From CAZEVY01 sp964515555 (GTDB lineage: Bacteria > Acidobacteriota > Terriglobia > Bryobacterales > Bryobacteraceae): a DNA stretch of 21,930 nt. The notes under the pieces are model-generated. The model saw nothing but the letters and a program-made list of their open reading frames with translations, did not search any database and was not told where the DNA came from. The stretch spans positions 1-21,930 of the forward strand of contig CAZEVY010000089.1 of NCBI GenBank assembly GCA_964515555.1. The letters are read 5' to 3'. The translations under genes and the position numbers were made by a program. Below, piece after piece: positions 7,182 through 14,530 of this stretch (its first letter is position 1; each line of letters begins with the position of its first letter).

Positions 7182-8696
7182 ATGATCCGCTCCCTTGCCT
7201 CACGCCCGGCCGCGGCGATCTTCCTTTCCGCGGTCGCGCCACTCGTAATACGCGCCCTGCTCTCGCCCTGGATTCCGGCGCCCGAACCCGCGGTCCCCGA
7301 CGAGTTCAGCTACCTGCTCATGGCCGACACATTCGCCTCGGGCCGCCTCGCCAATCCCACGCACCCGATGTGGGTCCACTTCGAGACGATTTTCGTCCTG
7401 CATCAGCCGACCTACTCGTCGGTCTATCCGGTCGCGCAGGGCGCCCTGCTCGCCGCGGGCAGGCTCATGTTGGGCGATCCCTGGTTCGGCGTCTGCATCG
7501 CCATCGCCATTATGAGCGGCGCGATCTGCTGGATGCTGCAAGGCTGGCTCCCGGCGCGATGGGCGCTGGCGGGTTCGCTGTTCGCGGCGTTGCAGCTGGG
7601 TCCGGCGAGCTACTGGATGAACAGCTTCTGGGGCGGCGCGCACGCGGCGTCAGGCGGAGCGCTGGTGCTGGGAGCGTTACCGCGAATGGCGCGAGGCCGC
7701 TGGCGCGACGCGATCGCGCTGGCGATCGGCCTGGCGATCCTCGCCAACAGCCGCCCGTGGGAGGGCCTGTTCCTGGGCGTCGCCGCGCTCGGGTTCCTGG
7801 TATCGCGGCGTGTCTCATGGCGGCGCTTCGTGGGCTGGCCCGCGGCGATACTCGCCGTGAATCTCGCCGCGATGGGATTCTACTTCTCGCGCGTAACGGG
7901 GAGATTCTGGAAGCTCCCGCAGCAGGAGTACGTCGAACAGTACGGCGCGTCGGCGACTTTTCTGTGGCAGGACCAGCCGCCCGTGCCGGCCTACCGGCAT
8001 TCGACGCTGGAGGACTTCTTCGTCGCGCAGCGCGCTGAAGCACTCGAATACCGGACGCCGCCGGGCGCGGCGCGCGCCGCGATGGTCCGGCTCCGCGCCA
8101 TGGGCGCGTTCTATCTCGGACCCCTGCTGTTTCTGCCGATTCCCGGAGTCCTGCTGTTGCGGCGGTGCCGCAAGACGCGATTCCTGGCGATCGCCGGCGG
8201 GGCCGTCATCGTCGCGGTGTCGCTGGCGGCGTATTACCAGAACCACTACGCGGCGCCGGCCGCCGGAGCGTTCGTCGCACTGGCGATCCAGCCGCTGCGA
8301 TACCTGAACGCACTGCGCCGGCGGCGGAGGATCGCCGCGACTCTGATTCTTGGGCTGGTCGCGCCGGTTCTCATCTGGAACTTCTATCAGCAGGCGAGCG
8401 GCGCGATGCGCGCGCCCGGGGGCCCGCGGCGATCGGCGGTCGAGGCGCGATTGCGCGACGCCGGCGGCCAGCACCTGGTCTTCGTCCGCTATGGCGCGAT
8501 GCGCGACATCGCGACCGAGTGGGTCTACAACGCGGCCGGCATCGACGCCGCGCCCATCGTGTGGGCGCGCGACATGGGGCCGCAGCGCAATCGCGAGCTG
8601 ATCGCCTATTACCCCTCGCGGCGCGTCTGGATGGCGTCGCCGCAGCAGTCGCCGCCGCTCGCTCCCTACGCCGAAGCCGCGCCGGACGTGCGGTAG
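7182..8696 (+). CDS. GT-C-like multi-pass membrane protein
   Basis: The 504-aa product is a polytopic membrane protein with roughly 10-12 hydrophobic segments. It has an early PDEFSY motif (39-44) just after the first membrane segment, then a long loop (L-A-N-P-T-H-P-M-W-V-H-F-E). This layout, with acidic residues in the first outward loop, is that of GT-C glycosyltransferases of the ArnT/PMT type (GT39/GT83), which move sugars from polyprenyl phosphate carriers outside the membrane. The C-terminal part (from about 400) is soluble. I recognise the shape, not a named family, so the glycosyltransferase role is inference. It starts 56 bp from the divergent BACON gene, and no clear ribosome-binding site precedes the ATG. 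An alternative is an uncharacterised acidobacterial membrane protein without transferase activity. Confidence 0.75.
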   Translation: MIRSLASRPAAAIFLSAVAPLVIRALLSPWIPAPEPAVPDEFSYLLMADTFASGRLANPTHPMWVHFETIFVLHQPTYSSVYPVAQGALLAAGRLMLGDPWFGVCIAIAIMSGAICWMLQGWLPARWALAGSLFAALQLGPASYWMNSFWGGAHAASGGALVLGALPRMARGRWRDAIALAIGLAILANSRPWEGLFLGVAALGFLVSRRVSWRRFVGWPAAILAVNLAAMGFYFSRVTGRFWKLPQQEYVEQYGASATFLWQDQPPVPAYRHSTLEDFFVAQRAEALEYRTPPGAARAAMVRLRAMGAFYLGPLLFLPIPGVLLLRRCRKTRFLAIAGGAVIVAVSLAAYYQNHYAAPAAGAFVALAIQPLRYLNALRRRRRIAATLILGLVAPVLIWNFYQQASGAMRAPGGPRRSAVEARLRDAGGQHLVFVRYGAMRDIATEWVYNAAGIDAAPIVWARDMGPQRNRELIAYYPSRRVWMASPQQSPPLAPYAEAAPDVR

Positions 8697-8697
8697 C

Positions 8698-8714
8698 CCG
8701 CGCCGTCGGCGCGG
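8698..8714. terminator. Short GC hairpin after the membrane protein
   Basis: CCGCGCC (8698-8704) and GGCGCGG (8708-8714) make a perfect 7-bp stem with a 3-nt loop, starting right after the stop codon at 8696. No T-run follows, so it may slow or end transcription only weakly. Confidence 0.3.
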
Positions 8715-8733
8715 TAACGAGGACCGCCTGCGA

Positions 8734-8739
8734 TACAAT
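8734..8739 (+). promoter_or_regulatory. -10-like TACAAT, leaderless start for MFS gene
   Basis: TACAAT matches TATAAT at 5 of 6 positions and lies exactly 6 nt before the ATG at 8746, so transcription would begin on the start codon. No Shine-Dalgarno sequence is present there. The arrangement copies that at 376-388. Confidence 0.45.
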
Positions 8740-8745
8740 GCCCCG

Positions 8746-10008
8746 ATGCAACCGGCCCCGTCGCCGAGCCCGGCGCGCTGGCGATTCGCCGCCGCCGCCG
8801 TCGTCATGCAGCTCTGCCTGGGAGTTCTCTACTCCTGGGCGGTGTTCCGCGGGCCGCTCGCGCAGCTTTATGGCTGGCCGCGCAGCACCACCATCGCGCC
8901 GTTCCGCTACTCGCTGCTGGCCTTCACCGTCGCCATGATTCTCGGCGGATTCTGGCAGGATCGCCAAGGCCCGCGCGTGGTGGCGACCGTCGGCGGACTG
9001 ATGGTCTCGGCCGGCTGCCTGCTCGCCGCCTTCATCGGCGGCACGCCCGCGGGACTGATCTTCGCCTACGGGGTCGTGGGCGGCTTCGGCGTCGGACTGT
9101 GTTACGTCACGCCCATCGCGACCTGCATCAAGTGGTTTCCCGACAAGCGCGGCATGATTGTCGGCGTCGCCGTCATGGGCTTCGGCGCCGGATCGCTGAT
9201 CTTCGCGCCGCTGCTCGAAGCGCTGATCGGAAGCGACCCGGCGCACTACGCGACCACCATCCCGCGAACCTTCCTTGTCCTTGCCGCCGTGTTCTTCGTC
9301 TTCGTCATCGGCGCGGCGCAGTTCTATCGCGTTCCTGCGGCGGGCTGGCGGCCCGCGGGCTGGAGTCCGCCTGCCGCCGCCGCGGGCGCGCGCGTCGACT
9401 TCACGTCCGGCGAGATGATGCGGACGCCGCAGATCTACGGCCTGTGGGTGCTCTACTTCCTGGGCGCGTCGGTCGGTCTGACGGCGATCGGCGAATCCGC
9501 TCCGCTGGTGCGCGACCTGGCGCGGTCGGGCGCGTTCCTGAGCGGCGGCGCGGCGCTCGGCGTGATGTCGCTGTTCAACGGCCTGGGGCGGCTGATGTGG
9601 GGCGCGGTGTCGGATCGCGTGGGGCGCAACCGCGCGCTGCTGGCGATGTGCGCCATCTACGTCGCGGCCTTCCTGGGATTGCTGCGCGGCGCGACGTCGT
9701 TTCCGCCGGTGCTCGCCGGACTGTGTCTGGTCGGGCTGTGCTTCGGCGGATTCCTGGCGATCATGCCGGCGCTGACGGCGGACTTCTTCGGCCCGAAGAA
9801 CGTCGGCGCCAACTACGGGATTCTGTTCTCGGCCTACGGACTGGGCGGCTTCTTCGTACCGGCCTACTTCGCCACCATCATGGACGCCGCGCGCCAGTCG
9901 GGCGATCTGGCCTCGGGCTACAACACGATGTACACGACTCTAGCGGGCTTCGCGGTCGCCGCGGGCGTGGTGGCGTCGCTGGTGCGGCGGCCGCGCGCCA
10001 CTTCGTAA
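8746..10008 (+). CDS. MFS transporter, oxalate/formate antiporter type
   Basis: The 420-aa product has about 12 membrane segments and belongs to the major facilitator superfamily. The opening (LGVLYSWAVF-x-GPL, residues 25-38) and the following DRQGPR loop (near 76-81, equivalent to MFS motif A) are typical of the oxalate:formate antiporter (OFA) branch, which exchanges small carboxylates. Substrates vary widely in this branch, so oxalate is not assured, and no oxalyl-CoA genes are nearby. Its stop codon overlaps the ATG of the ATPase gene by 1 bp (TAATG), so the two are co-translated. The start is supported by a -10-like box 6 nt upstream, without a ribosome-binding site. Confidence 0.87.
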   Translation: MQPAPSPSPARWRFAAAAVVMQLCLGVLYSWAVFRGPLAQLYGWPRSTTIAPFRYSLLAFTVAMILGGFWQDRQGPRVVATVGGLMVSAGCLLAAFIGGTPAGLIFAYGVVGGFGVGLCYVTPIATCIKWFPDKRGMIVGVAVMGFGAGSLIFAPLLEALIGSDPAHYATTIPRTFLVLAAVFFVFVIGAAQFYRVPAAGWRPAGWSPPAAAAGARVDFTSGEMMRTPQIYGLWVLYFLGASVGLTAIGESAPLVRDLARSGAFLSGGAALGVMSLFNGLGRLMWGAVSDRVGRNRALLAMCAIYVAAFLGLLRGATSFPPVLAGLCLVGLCFGGFLAIMPALTADFFGPKNVGANYGILFSAYGLGGFFVPAYFATIMDAARQSGDLASGYNTMYTTLAGFAVAAGVVASLVRRPRATS

Positions 10009-11111
10009 TGGCGATCCGGGAGTTGCGCGTCGCCGGTTACCGGTCGATTCGCGAGCTGCGGCTGGAACTCGGCCCGGTGAACGTGCTCACGGGCGCGAAC
10101 GGCTGCGGGAAGAGCAACCTCTACAAGTCGGTCCTCTTGCTGGCACGCGCGGCGTCGGGAGGATTCGCGCCGGCGCTCGCCGAGGAGGGCGGTATGCCGT
10201 CGGTCCTGTGGGCTGGCGCTCGCAAGAAACTTCGCGCCAAACGCGAACCGGTCCGCGTGGTCCTGGAAGCGACGCTGGACTTGTTCGGCTTCCGGCTGGA
10301 GTGCGGATTGCCGCCGAGCAGCCCCGAGAGCCCGTCGGCTTTTCGACGCGACCCGGAAATCAAGGAAGAATCCGTTTGGCTCGCCGACCCCTCGGCACGG
10401 CGCGCCGTGCTGATGCAACGCTCCGGTGCGTCAGCGACCATCCGCGACGCCGGGGGACACATGGTCAAGTATCCGATCGCGTTGTACTCGTCGGAATCGG
10501 TACTGGCTCAGATTCACGAGCCGCATCTCTACCCCGAGCTCTCCGCCCTCCGCGAAGAGATGCGCCGCTGGCGTTTCTACCATCACTTCCGGACGGACCC
10601 GGCGTCGCCGCTACGGCATCCGCAAACCGGAGTGTTGACGCCGGTCCTGGGTCACGACGGGGCCGACCTCGCCGCAGCCCTTCAGACCATCCTCGAAATC
10701 GGCGACGCGGAAGGCCTGCACGGCGCCATCGATCGCGCCTTTCCCGGAGGGCGGCTCGAAATCTCGGTCGACGACGATCATACGCGGTTCGGCGTGATGT
10801 TGCGCACGCCGGGCGTGTTGCGGCCGCTCGAAGCGGCGGAGCTTTCCGACGGCACCCTGCGCTACTTGTGCCTGGTCGCGGCGCTGCTGTCGCCACGGCC
10901 GCCTTCACTGCTCGCATTAAACGAGCCGGAGACGAGCATGCATCCGGATCTGATTGCACCGCTCGCGAGGTTGATGACGCGCGCCCGCGACACGCAGTTA
11001 TGGATCACGACGCACTCCCCGGAGCTGGCCTCGGCGATAGAGCGCTTCAGCGGCCGCCCGGCGCTGCGGCTGAAACTGTCGGAGGGCGCGACCGTGGTCG
11101 ACTGTCAGTAA
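10008..11111 (+). CDS. RecF-like AAA ATPase (COG4637 type)
   Basis: The 367-aa product is a soluble ABC/SMC-like ATPase. It has an N-terminal beta-rich start (IRELRVAGYRSIRELRLEL), Walker A GANGCGKS at 29-36, a signature-like LSDGTLRY (279-286), Walker B LLALNEPETS (301-310) and a switch-type TTHS near 335. Asn replaces the usual Asp in Walker B (NE rather than DE). I recall this as normal for predicted ATPases of COG4637, so it need not mean loss of activity. No nuclease or TOPRIM domain is attached; the length fits the stand-alone family. The biological role of the family is unclear; relatives act on DNA ends or in defence modules. The TAATG link to the MFS gene is unexpected, since the two have no known common function. 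Confidence 0.85.
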   Translation: MAIRELRVAGYRSIRELRLELGPVNVLTGANGCGKSNLYKSVLLLARAASGGFAPALAEEGGMPSVLWAGARKKLRAKREPVRVVLEATLDLFGFRLECGLPPSSPESPSAFRRDPEIKEESVWLADPSARRAVLMQRSGASATIRDAGGHMVKYPIALYSSESVLAQIHEPHLYPELSALREEMRRWRFYHHFRTDPASPLRHPQTGVLTPVLGHDGADLAAALQTILEIGDAEGLHGAIDRAFPGGRLEISVDDDHTRFGVMLRTPGVLRPLEAAELSDGTLRYLCLVAALLSPRPPSLLALNEPETSMHPDLIAPLARLMTRARDTQLWITTHSPELASAIERFSGRPALRLKLSEGATVVDCQ

Positions 11112-11138
11112 CCCCGCGGCCCGGCCTTCTCAGGTAAC

Positions 11139-11834
11139 ATGGTACCGTTCATGCCTCAACCGGCGCGTCCGCGTTGGCTCCCTGTCCTGGAGGCCTCGGC
11201 GATCGCTCTCTTCGCCGCCCTTGCCGCCAGCCTGGGGTGGCGTCTGTGGACAACGGCCGGCGTCGAATCCTGGTGGGTGATCGCGATTTCCGTCCCGATC
11301 GCATTTCTGCTCGCCGACCTCGCCTCCGGCATGGTGCACTGGTTCTGCGACACCTTCTTCGAAGAGGACAGCGCCGCCGGACGCATCTTCATCGCCCCGT
11401 TCCGCGAGCATCACCGCGATCCGATGGCGCTCACGCGTCACGGATTCCTGGAGCGCAACGGGAATTCGAGTCTCGCCGCGGTGCCGCCGCTCGGCGGCGC
11501 CTGGTGGGCGGAGTGGCCGGCGGCGGGATCGACGCTCGAGATTTTCGGCGCCTCGGTGCTGCTGTTTCTTGCGGTCGCCGTGCTGGTCACCAACGAAATC
11601 CACCGCTGGGCGCACTCGGTGGCGCCGCCCCGCGCCGCGCTGTGGATGCAGCGCCGGGGTCTGATCCTCTCGCCCAACGGCCACGCCCTGCACCACGCCA
11701 CCGGATCCACCGCCTACTGCATCACGCTCGGCTGGCTGAACGGGCCGCTCGACCGCATGGGTTTCTTCGACTGGAGCGAGCGCGCGCTCGCTGCGCTCGG
11801 TGTGCCGCGCGCCGGACGGAGATCGCCGGCGTGA
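11139..11834 (+). CDS. carF: CarF/PEDS1-type plasmanylethanolamine desaturase
   Basis: The 231-aa product belongs to the Kua/TMEM189/CarF lipid-desaturase family, which forms the vinyl-ether bond of plasmalogens using O2 and a di-iron site. Visible family blocks are D-x-ASGMVHW (His67), PFREHHRDPMALTRH (His91, His92, His101), TNEIHRWAHS (His155, His159) and HALHHATGS-x-AYCIT-x-GWLN (His182, His185, His186). Two to four hydrophobic segments place it in the inner membrane. Compared with my memory of human PEDS1, the later His of its S-P-H-E-T-Y segment appears as Ser/Thr here. The start is uncertain: ATG 11139 has AGG 4 nt upstream, while ATG 11151 (4 residues shorter) has TAACAT 10 nt upstream. 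Its last 4 bases overlap the GTG of the next gene, beginning a five-gene coupled block. CarF is the myxobacterial name. Confidence 0.87.
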   Translation: MVPFMPQPARPRWLPVLEASAIALFAALAASLGWRLWTTAGVESWWVIAISVPIAFLLADLASGMVHWFCDTFFEEDSAAGRIFIAPFREHHRDPMALTRHGFLERNGNSSLAAVPPLGGAWWAEWPAAGSTLEIFGASVLLFLAVAVLVTNEIHRWAHSVAPPRAALWMQRRGLILSPNGHALHHATGSTAYCITLGWLNGPLDRMGFFDWSERALAALGVPRAGRRSPA

Positions 11835-12949
11835 ACCCGCCGGAGCCGGCCGGCTTCGGTCATGGCTGGATCAGCGGCGTTCTTTCCATCGTCCTCGGCG
11901 TGCTGGGAGTGGGCGGCGTGCTCTGCCTGCTCTTTCCCGAGCGCCTGACGACGCCGTCGCTGCGCGAGCTCTACCCGGTGCCCGTCATGCGCGGGCTGAT
12001 CCACTTCATCCTGATCGCGTCGTTCACCGCCGCACTCGTCAGCATCGTGCTACGCCGCAGCAAGGCGCTCGGCCTCGCCGGACTCGGTCTGTCGACTCTG
12101 GCAGTCCTGCTCGGCGGTTGGGACGTGCCCATCGAAGGGCCGGTTCGCGAAGCGGGATACGTCGGCCTCGACTGGTTTCTGCTGAACCTGCTGGCGCTCT
12201 CGCTCATCTTCGTGCCCATGGAGCGCCTCTTCGCGCGACTGCGCGACCAGGGGATCTTCCGCGCCGGATGGCGTACCGACGCGGTCCACTTTTTCGTCAG
12301 CCATCTTCTGGTGCAGGTCTCGGTGTTCCTCACCTTGATGCCGGCGAAGGTTTTCTTCGCCTGGGCGGTAAGCGCGCGGCTTCAGACGGCGGTCGCCGCG
12401 CAGCCCTACGCGCTGCAGTTTCTCGAAATCGTCCTGGTCGCCGACCTGGCCGAGTACTGGGTGCATCGGGCCTTTCATCGCGTGCCCTGGCTGTGGCGAT
12501 TCCACGCCGTGCATCATTCCTGCGAGCGCATGGACTGGCTGGCGTCGGCGCGCCTTCACCTGGTCGATATCGCGGTGACGCGCGCCCTGACGTTCGTGCC
12601 GCTCTATCTGCTCGGCTTTGCGAGCGGCCCCGTGTTCGCGTATCTCGTCTTCGTTTCCTTCCACGCCATTTTCATTCACGCCAACGTGAGCTTCGATTTC
12701 GGGCGTCTGGAGCGCTGGATCGCGACGCCGCGCTTTCACCACTGGCACCACGGCGCCGAACCGCGCGCCATCGACAGGAATTTCGCGATTCACCTGCCGT
12801 GGCTCGACCGCCTGTTCGGGACGTACCTTCTGCCCGGCAAGGAGTGGCCGTCGGTCTACGGAATCGCCGGCAACCCGGTCCCCGAAAACTACCTGGCCCA
12901 TACGATCTACCCGTTTCGTCCCGAGCCTGGAGGCGCGCATGCCCAATGA
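11831..12949 (+). CDS. Fatty acid hydroxylase/sterol desaturase family protein
   Basis: The 372-aa membrane protein carries the three-part His signature of the fatty-acid-hydroxylase superfamily: HRAFH (212-216), HAVHH (225-229) and HHWHH (303-307), which bind a di-iron centre for O2-dependent hydroxylation. At least five hydrophobic segments lie before the first motif. The C-terminal pattern (HHWHHG, IDRNF, LDRLFGTY) also fits alkylglycerol monooxygenase (AGMO/TMEM195), which cleaves ether lipids, but bacterial members of COG3000 share it, so the substrate is not settled. The GTG start is chosen because it overlaps the carF stop (GTGA, 4 bp) and leads straight into the first hydrophobic segment. 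The 3' end overlaps the crotonase gene by 11 bp. Being next to a plasmalogen desaturase makes ether lipids a reasonable substrate guess. Confidence 0.87.
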   Translation: MNPPEPAGFGHGWISGVLSIVLGVLGVGGVLCLLFPERLTTPSLRELYPVPVMRGLIHFILIASFTAALVSIVLRRSKALGLAGLGLSTLAVLLGGWDVPIEGPVREAGYVGLDWFLLNLLALSLIFVPMERLFARLRDQGIFRAGWRTDAVHFFVSHLLVQVSVFLTLMPAKVFFAWAVSARLQTAVAAQPYALQFLEIVLVADLAEYWVHRAFHRVPWLWRFHAVHHSCERMDWLASARLHLVDIAVTRALTFVPLYLLGFASGPVFAYLVFVSFHAIFIHANVSFDFGRLERWIATPRFHHWHHGAEPRAIDRNFAIHLPWLDRLFGTYLLPGKEWPSVYGIAGNPVPENYLAHTIYPFRPEPGGAHAQ

Positions 12950-13760
12950 GCAGATTCTGTACGCCGTCGCCGACAGCGTCGCCACCGTCACCCTGAACCG
13001 CCCCGAGAAGCTCAACGCCTGGACCTCGAGGATGGAGAGCGAAGTCTCGTCGGCTATCGGCGAGGCGGCAGCCGACGACAACGTCCGCGTGATCGTGCTC
13101 ACCGGCGCGGGCCGCGGCTTCTGCGCGGGCGCCGACATGAGCATCCTCGACGCGGCGGCGCGCGCGGGCGGCGCCGACCCCAATCGCATTACCGGCGACG
13201 CGCCGTTCCCCGACGGCATTCCGGAGGCGTTCCGCCGCAAGTACGCCTGGCTGCTCGGGCTTCCCAAGCCGGTCGTCGCCGCGATCAACGGCCCGGCCGT
13301 CGGCCTGGGCTTCATCGTGCCGCTCTACTGCGACATCCGCGTCGCCTCAGCGGCGGCGCGATTCTCGACGGTCTTCGCGCGGCGCGGACTGGTCGCCGAG
13401 TACGGGATGGCGTGGATGCTGCCGCGCATCGTGGGGCTGCCGCAGGCCGTCGACCTGCTGTTCACCGCGCGCACCATCGACGCCGCCGAGGCGCTGCGAA
13501 TCGGCCTGGCGACGCGCGTGTTTCCCGAGGAGGATTTTGCCGCCTCGGCGCAGGCGTTCGCGGCCGAACTGGCGTCGTCGGTATCGCCGCGCTCGCTGCG
13601 CGTGATGAAGCGGCAAATCTGGGAGGCGCAGGCGGCGGCCTTCCCCGCCAGCTTCGACGCCGCGCTGGTCGAAATGATATCGAGTCTTCAGTGCGACGAT
13701 TTCCGCGAGGGAGTCGCGCATTTTCTCGAAAAGCGCCCGCCGCGGTTCACCGGGAAGTAA
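12939..13760 (+). CDS. Enoyl-CoA hydratase/isomerase (crotonase) family
   Basis: The 273-aa product is a crotonase-fold enzyme acting on CoA thioesters. The oxyanion-hole segment FCAGAD (61-66) and the AINGPAVGLG segment (115-124) are clear. The second catalytic Glu (rat Glu164 position) is Glu154 in LVAEYG. The first (rat Glu144 position) is Ile126, so the two-Glu hydratase pair is incomplete. This suggests isomerase or another crotonase chemistry rather than simple hydration. The W-M-L-P-R-I-V-G segment after Glu154 is usual for this subgroup. A strong ribosome-binding site, GGAGG at 12929-12933, lies 5 nt before the ATG inside the end of the upstream gene, which fixes the start. A 2-bp gap separates it from the following SDR gene, so it is the middle gene of the lipid block. 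Confidence 0.87.
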   Translation: MPNEQILYAVADSVATVTLNRPEKLNAWTSRMESEVSSAIGEAAADDNVRVIVLTGAGRGFCAGADMSILDAAARAGGADPNRITGDAPFPDGIPEAFRRKYAWLLGLPKPVVAAINGPAVGLGFIVPLYCDIRVASAAARFSTVFARRGLVAEYGMAWMLPRIVGLPQAVDLLFTARTIDAAEALRIGLATRVFPEEDFAASAQAFAAELASSVSPRSLRVMKRQIWEAQAAAFPASFDAALVEMISSLQCDDFREGVAHFLEKRPPRFTGK

Positions 13761-13762
13761 GG

Positions 13763-14530
13763 ATGGATCTCCGCGGCCGCGTTGTCGTCGTCACGGGAGG
13801 CGCCAAAGGAATCGGGCGCGCCCTGTGTCTGCGGTTCGCACGCGAATCGCCGCGCGGGATCGTGGTCGCCGACCTGGACGCGGCCGGCGCGCGGGCGACG
13901 GCGGCCGATTGCGGCGGGATCGGCGTGGGCGCCGATGTCGCGAGTGAAGAGGATGTGCGCGGCGTGGCCGCGCTGGCGATGGAGCGCTTCGGCGCCATCG
14001 ACCTGTTCTGCTCCAACGCGGGCATCTCGATCGGCGGCGGCGAGGAGGTTCCGGACGGCGATTGGACGCGCATCTGGGGCGTCAACGTCCAGGCGCACAT
14101 CTACGCCGCGCGCGCGGTGCTGCCCGCGATGCTGGAGCGCGGATCGGGATACTTGCTGCAGACGGTCTCGGCGGCGGGACTGCTGACGGCGATCGGATCC
14201 GCTCCGTATTCGGTGACCAAGCACGCGGCTCTGGCGTTCGCCGAGTGGCTCGCGGTAAGCTACGGCGATCGCGGCATCAAGGTGTCGGCGCTGTGTCCGC
14301 AGGGCGTGCGAACGGACATGCTGCTCGAATCCGGGCGGCTCGGCCGCGACCTGCTGTTGGAGGGATCGCTGGCGCCGGAGCAGGTGGCCGACATCGTCGT
14401 CGAGGGACTGGCGGCGGAGCGGTTCCTGATTCTGCCGCATCCGGAAGTGGCTGCGTATTTTCGACGAAAGGCGGCGGATTACGACAGATGGTTGAAAGGA
14501 ATGAGGAGACTGCGTGAGCGTATCGATTGA
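13763..14530 (+). CDS. SDR oxidoreductase, likely NAD(H)-dependent
   Basis: The 255-aa product is a classical short-chain dehydrogenase/reductase. The cofactor motif TGGAKGIG lies at 11-18, SNAG at 84-87, and the catalytic tetrad is Asn108, Ser136, Tyr149 and Lys153 (YSVTK). Asp37 ends the second beta strand (VVADLD), which in this family favours NAD(H) over NADP(H). The C-terminal end (residues 225-255) is short, basic and rich in aromatic residues, and may touch membrane or partner. GGGAAG at 13752-13757 lies 5 nt before the ATG. The 3' end overlaps the next SDR gene by 17 bp. The substrate is unknown; the context suggests an alcohol, aldehyde or 3-hydroxyacyl group from lipid metabolism. 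Confidence 0.87.
   Translation: MDLRGRVVVVTGGAKGIGRALCLRFARESPRGIVVADLDAAGARATAADCGGIGVGADVASEEDVRGVAALAMERFGAIDLFCSNAGISIGGGEEVPDGDWTRIWGVNVQAHIYAARAVLPAMLERGSGYLLQTVSAAGLLTAIGSAPYSVTKHAALAFAEWLAVSYGDRGIKVSALCPQGVRTDMLLESGRLGRDLLLEGSLAPEQVADIVVEGLAAERFLILPHPEVAAYFRRKAADYDRWLKGMRRLRERID

Noticed and set aside
4264..7185. Long plus-strand frames (488 and 461 aa) opposite the BACON-repeat gene
   Set aside because: They are rich in Arg and repeats that mirror the Gly/Ala/Pro/Thr codons of the real gene, and no domain is visible.
10008..11111. ATPase as part of a phage-defence system
   Set aside because: No nuclease, TOPRIM, HNH or other effector lies beside it; the neighbours are a transporter and lipid enzymes.
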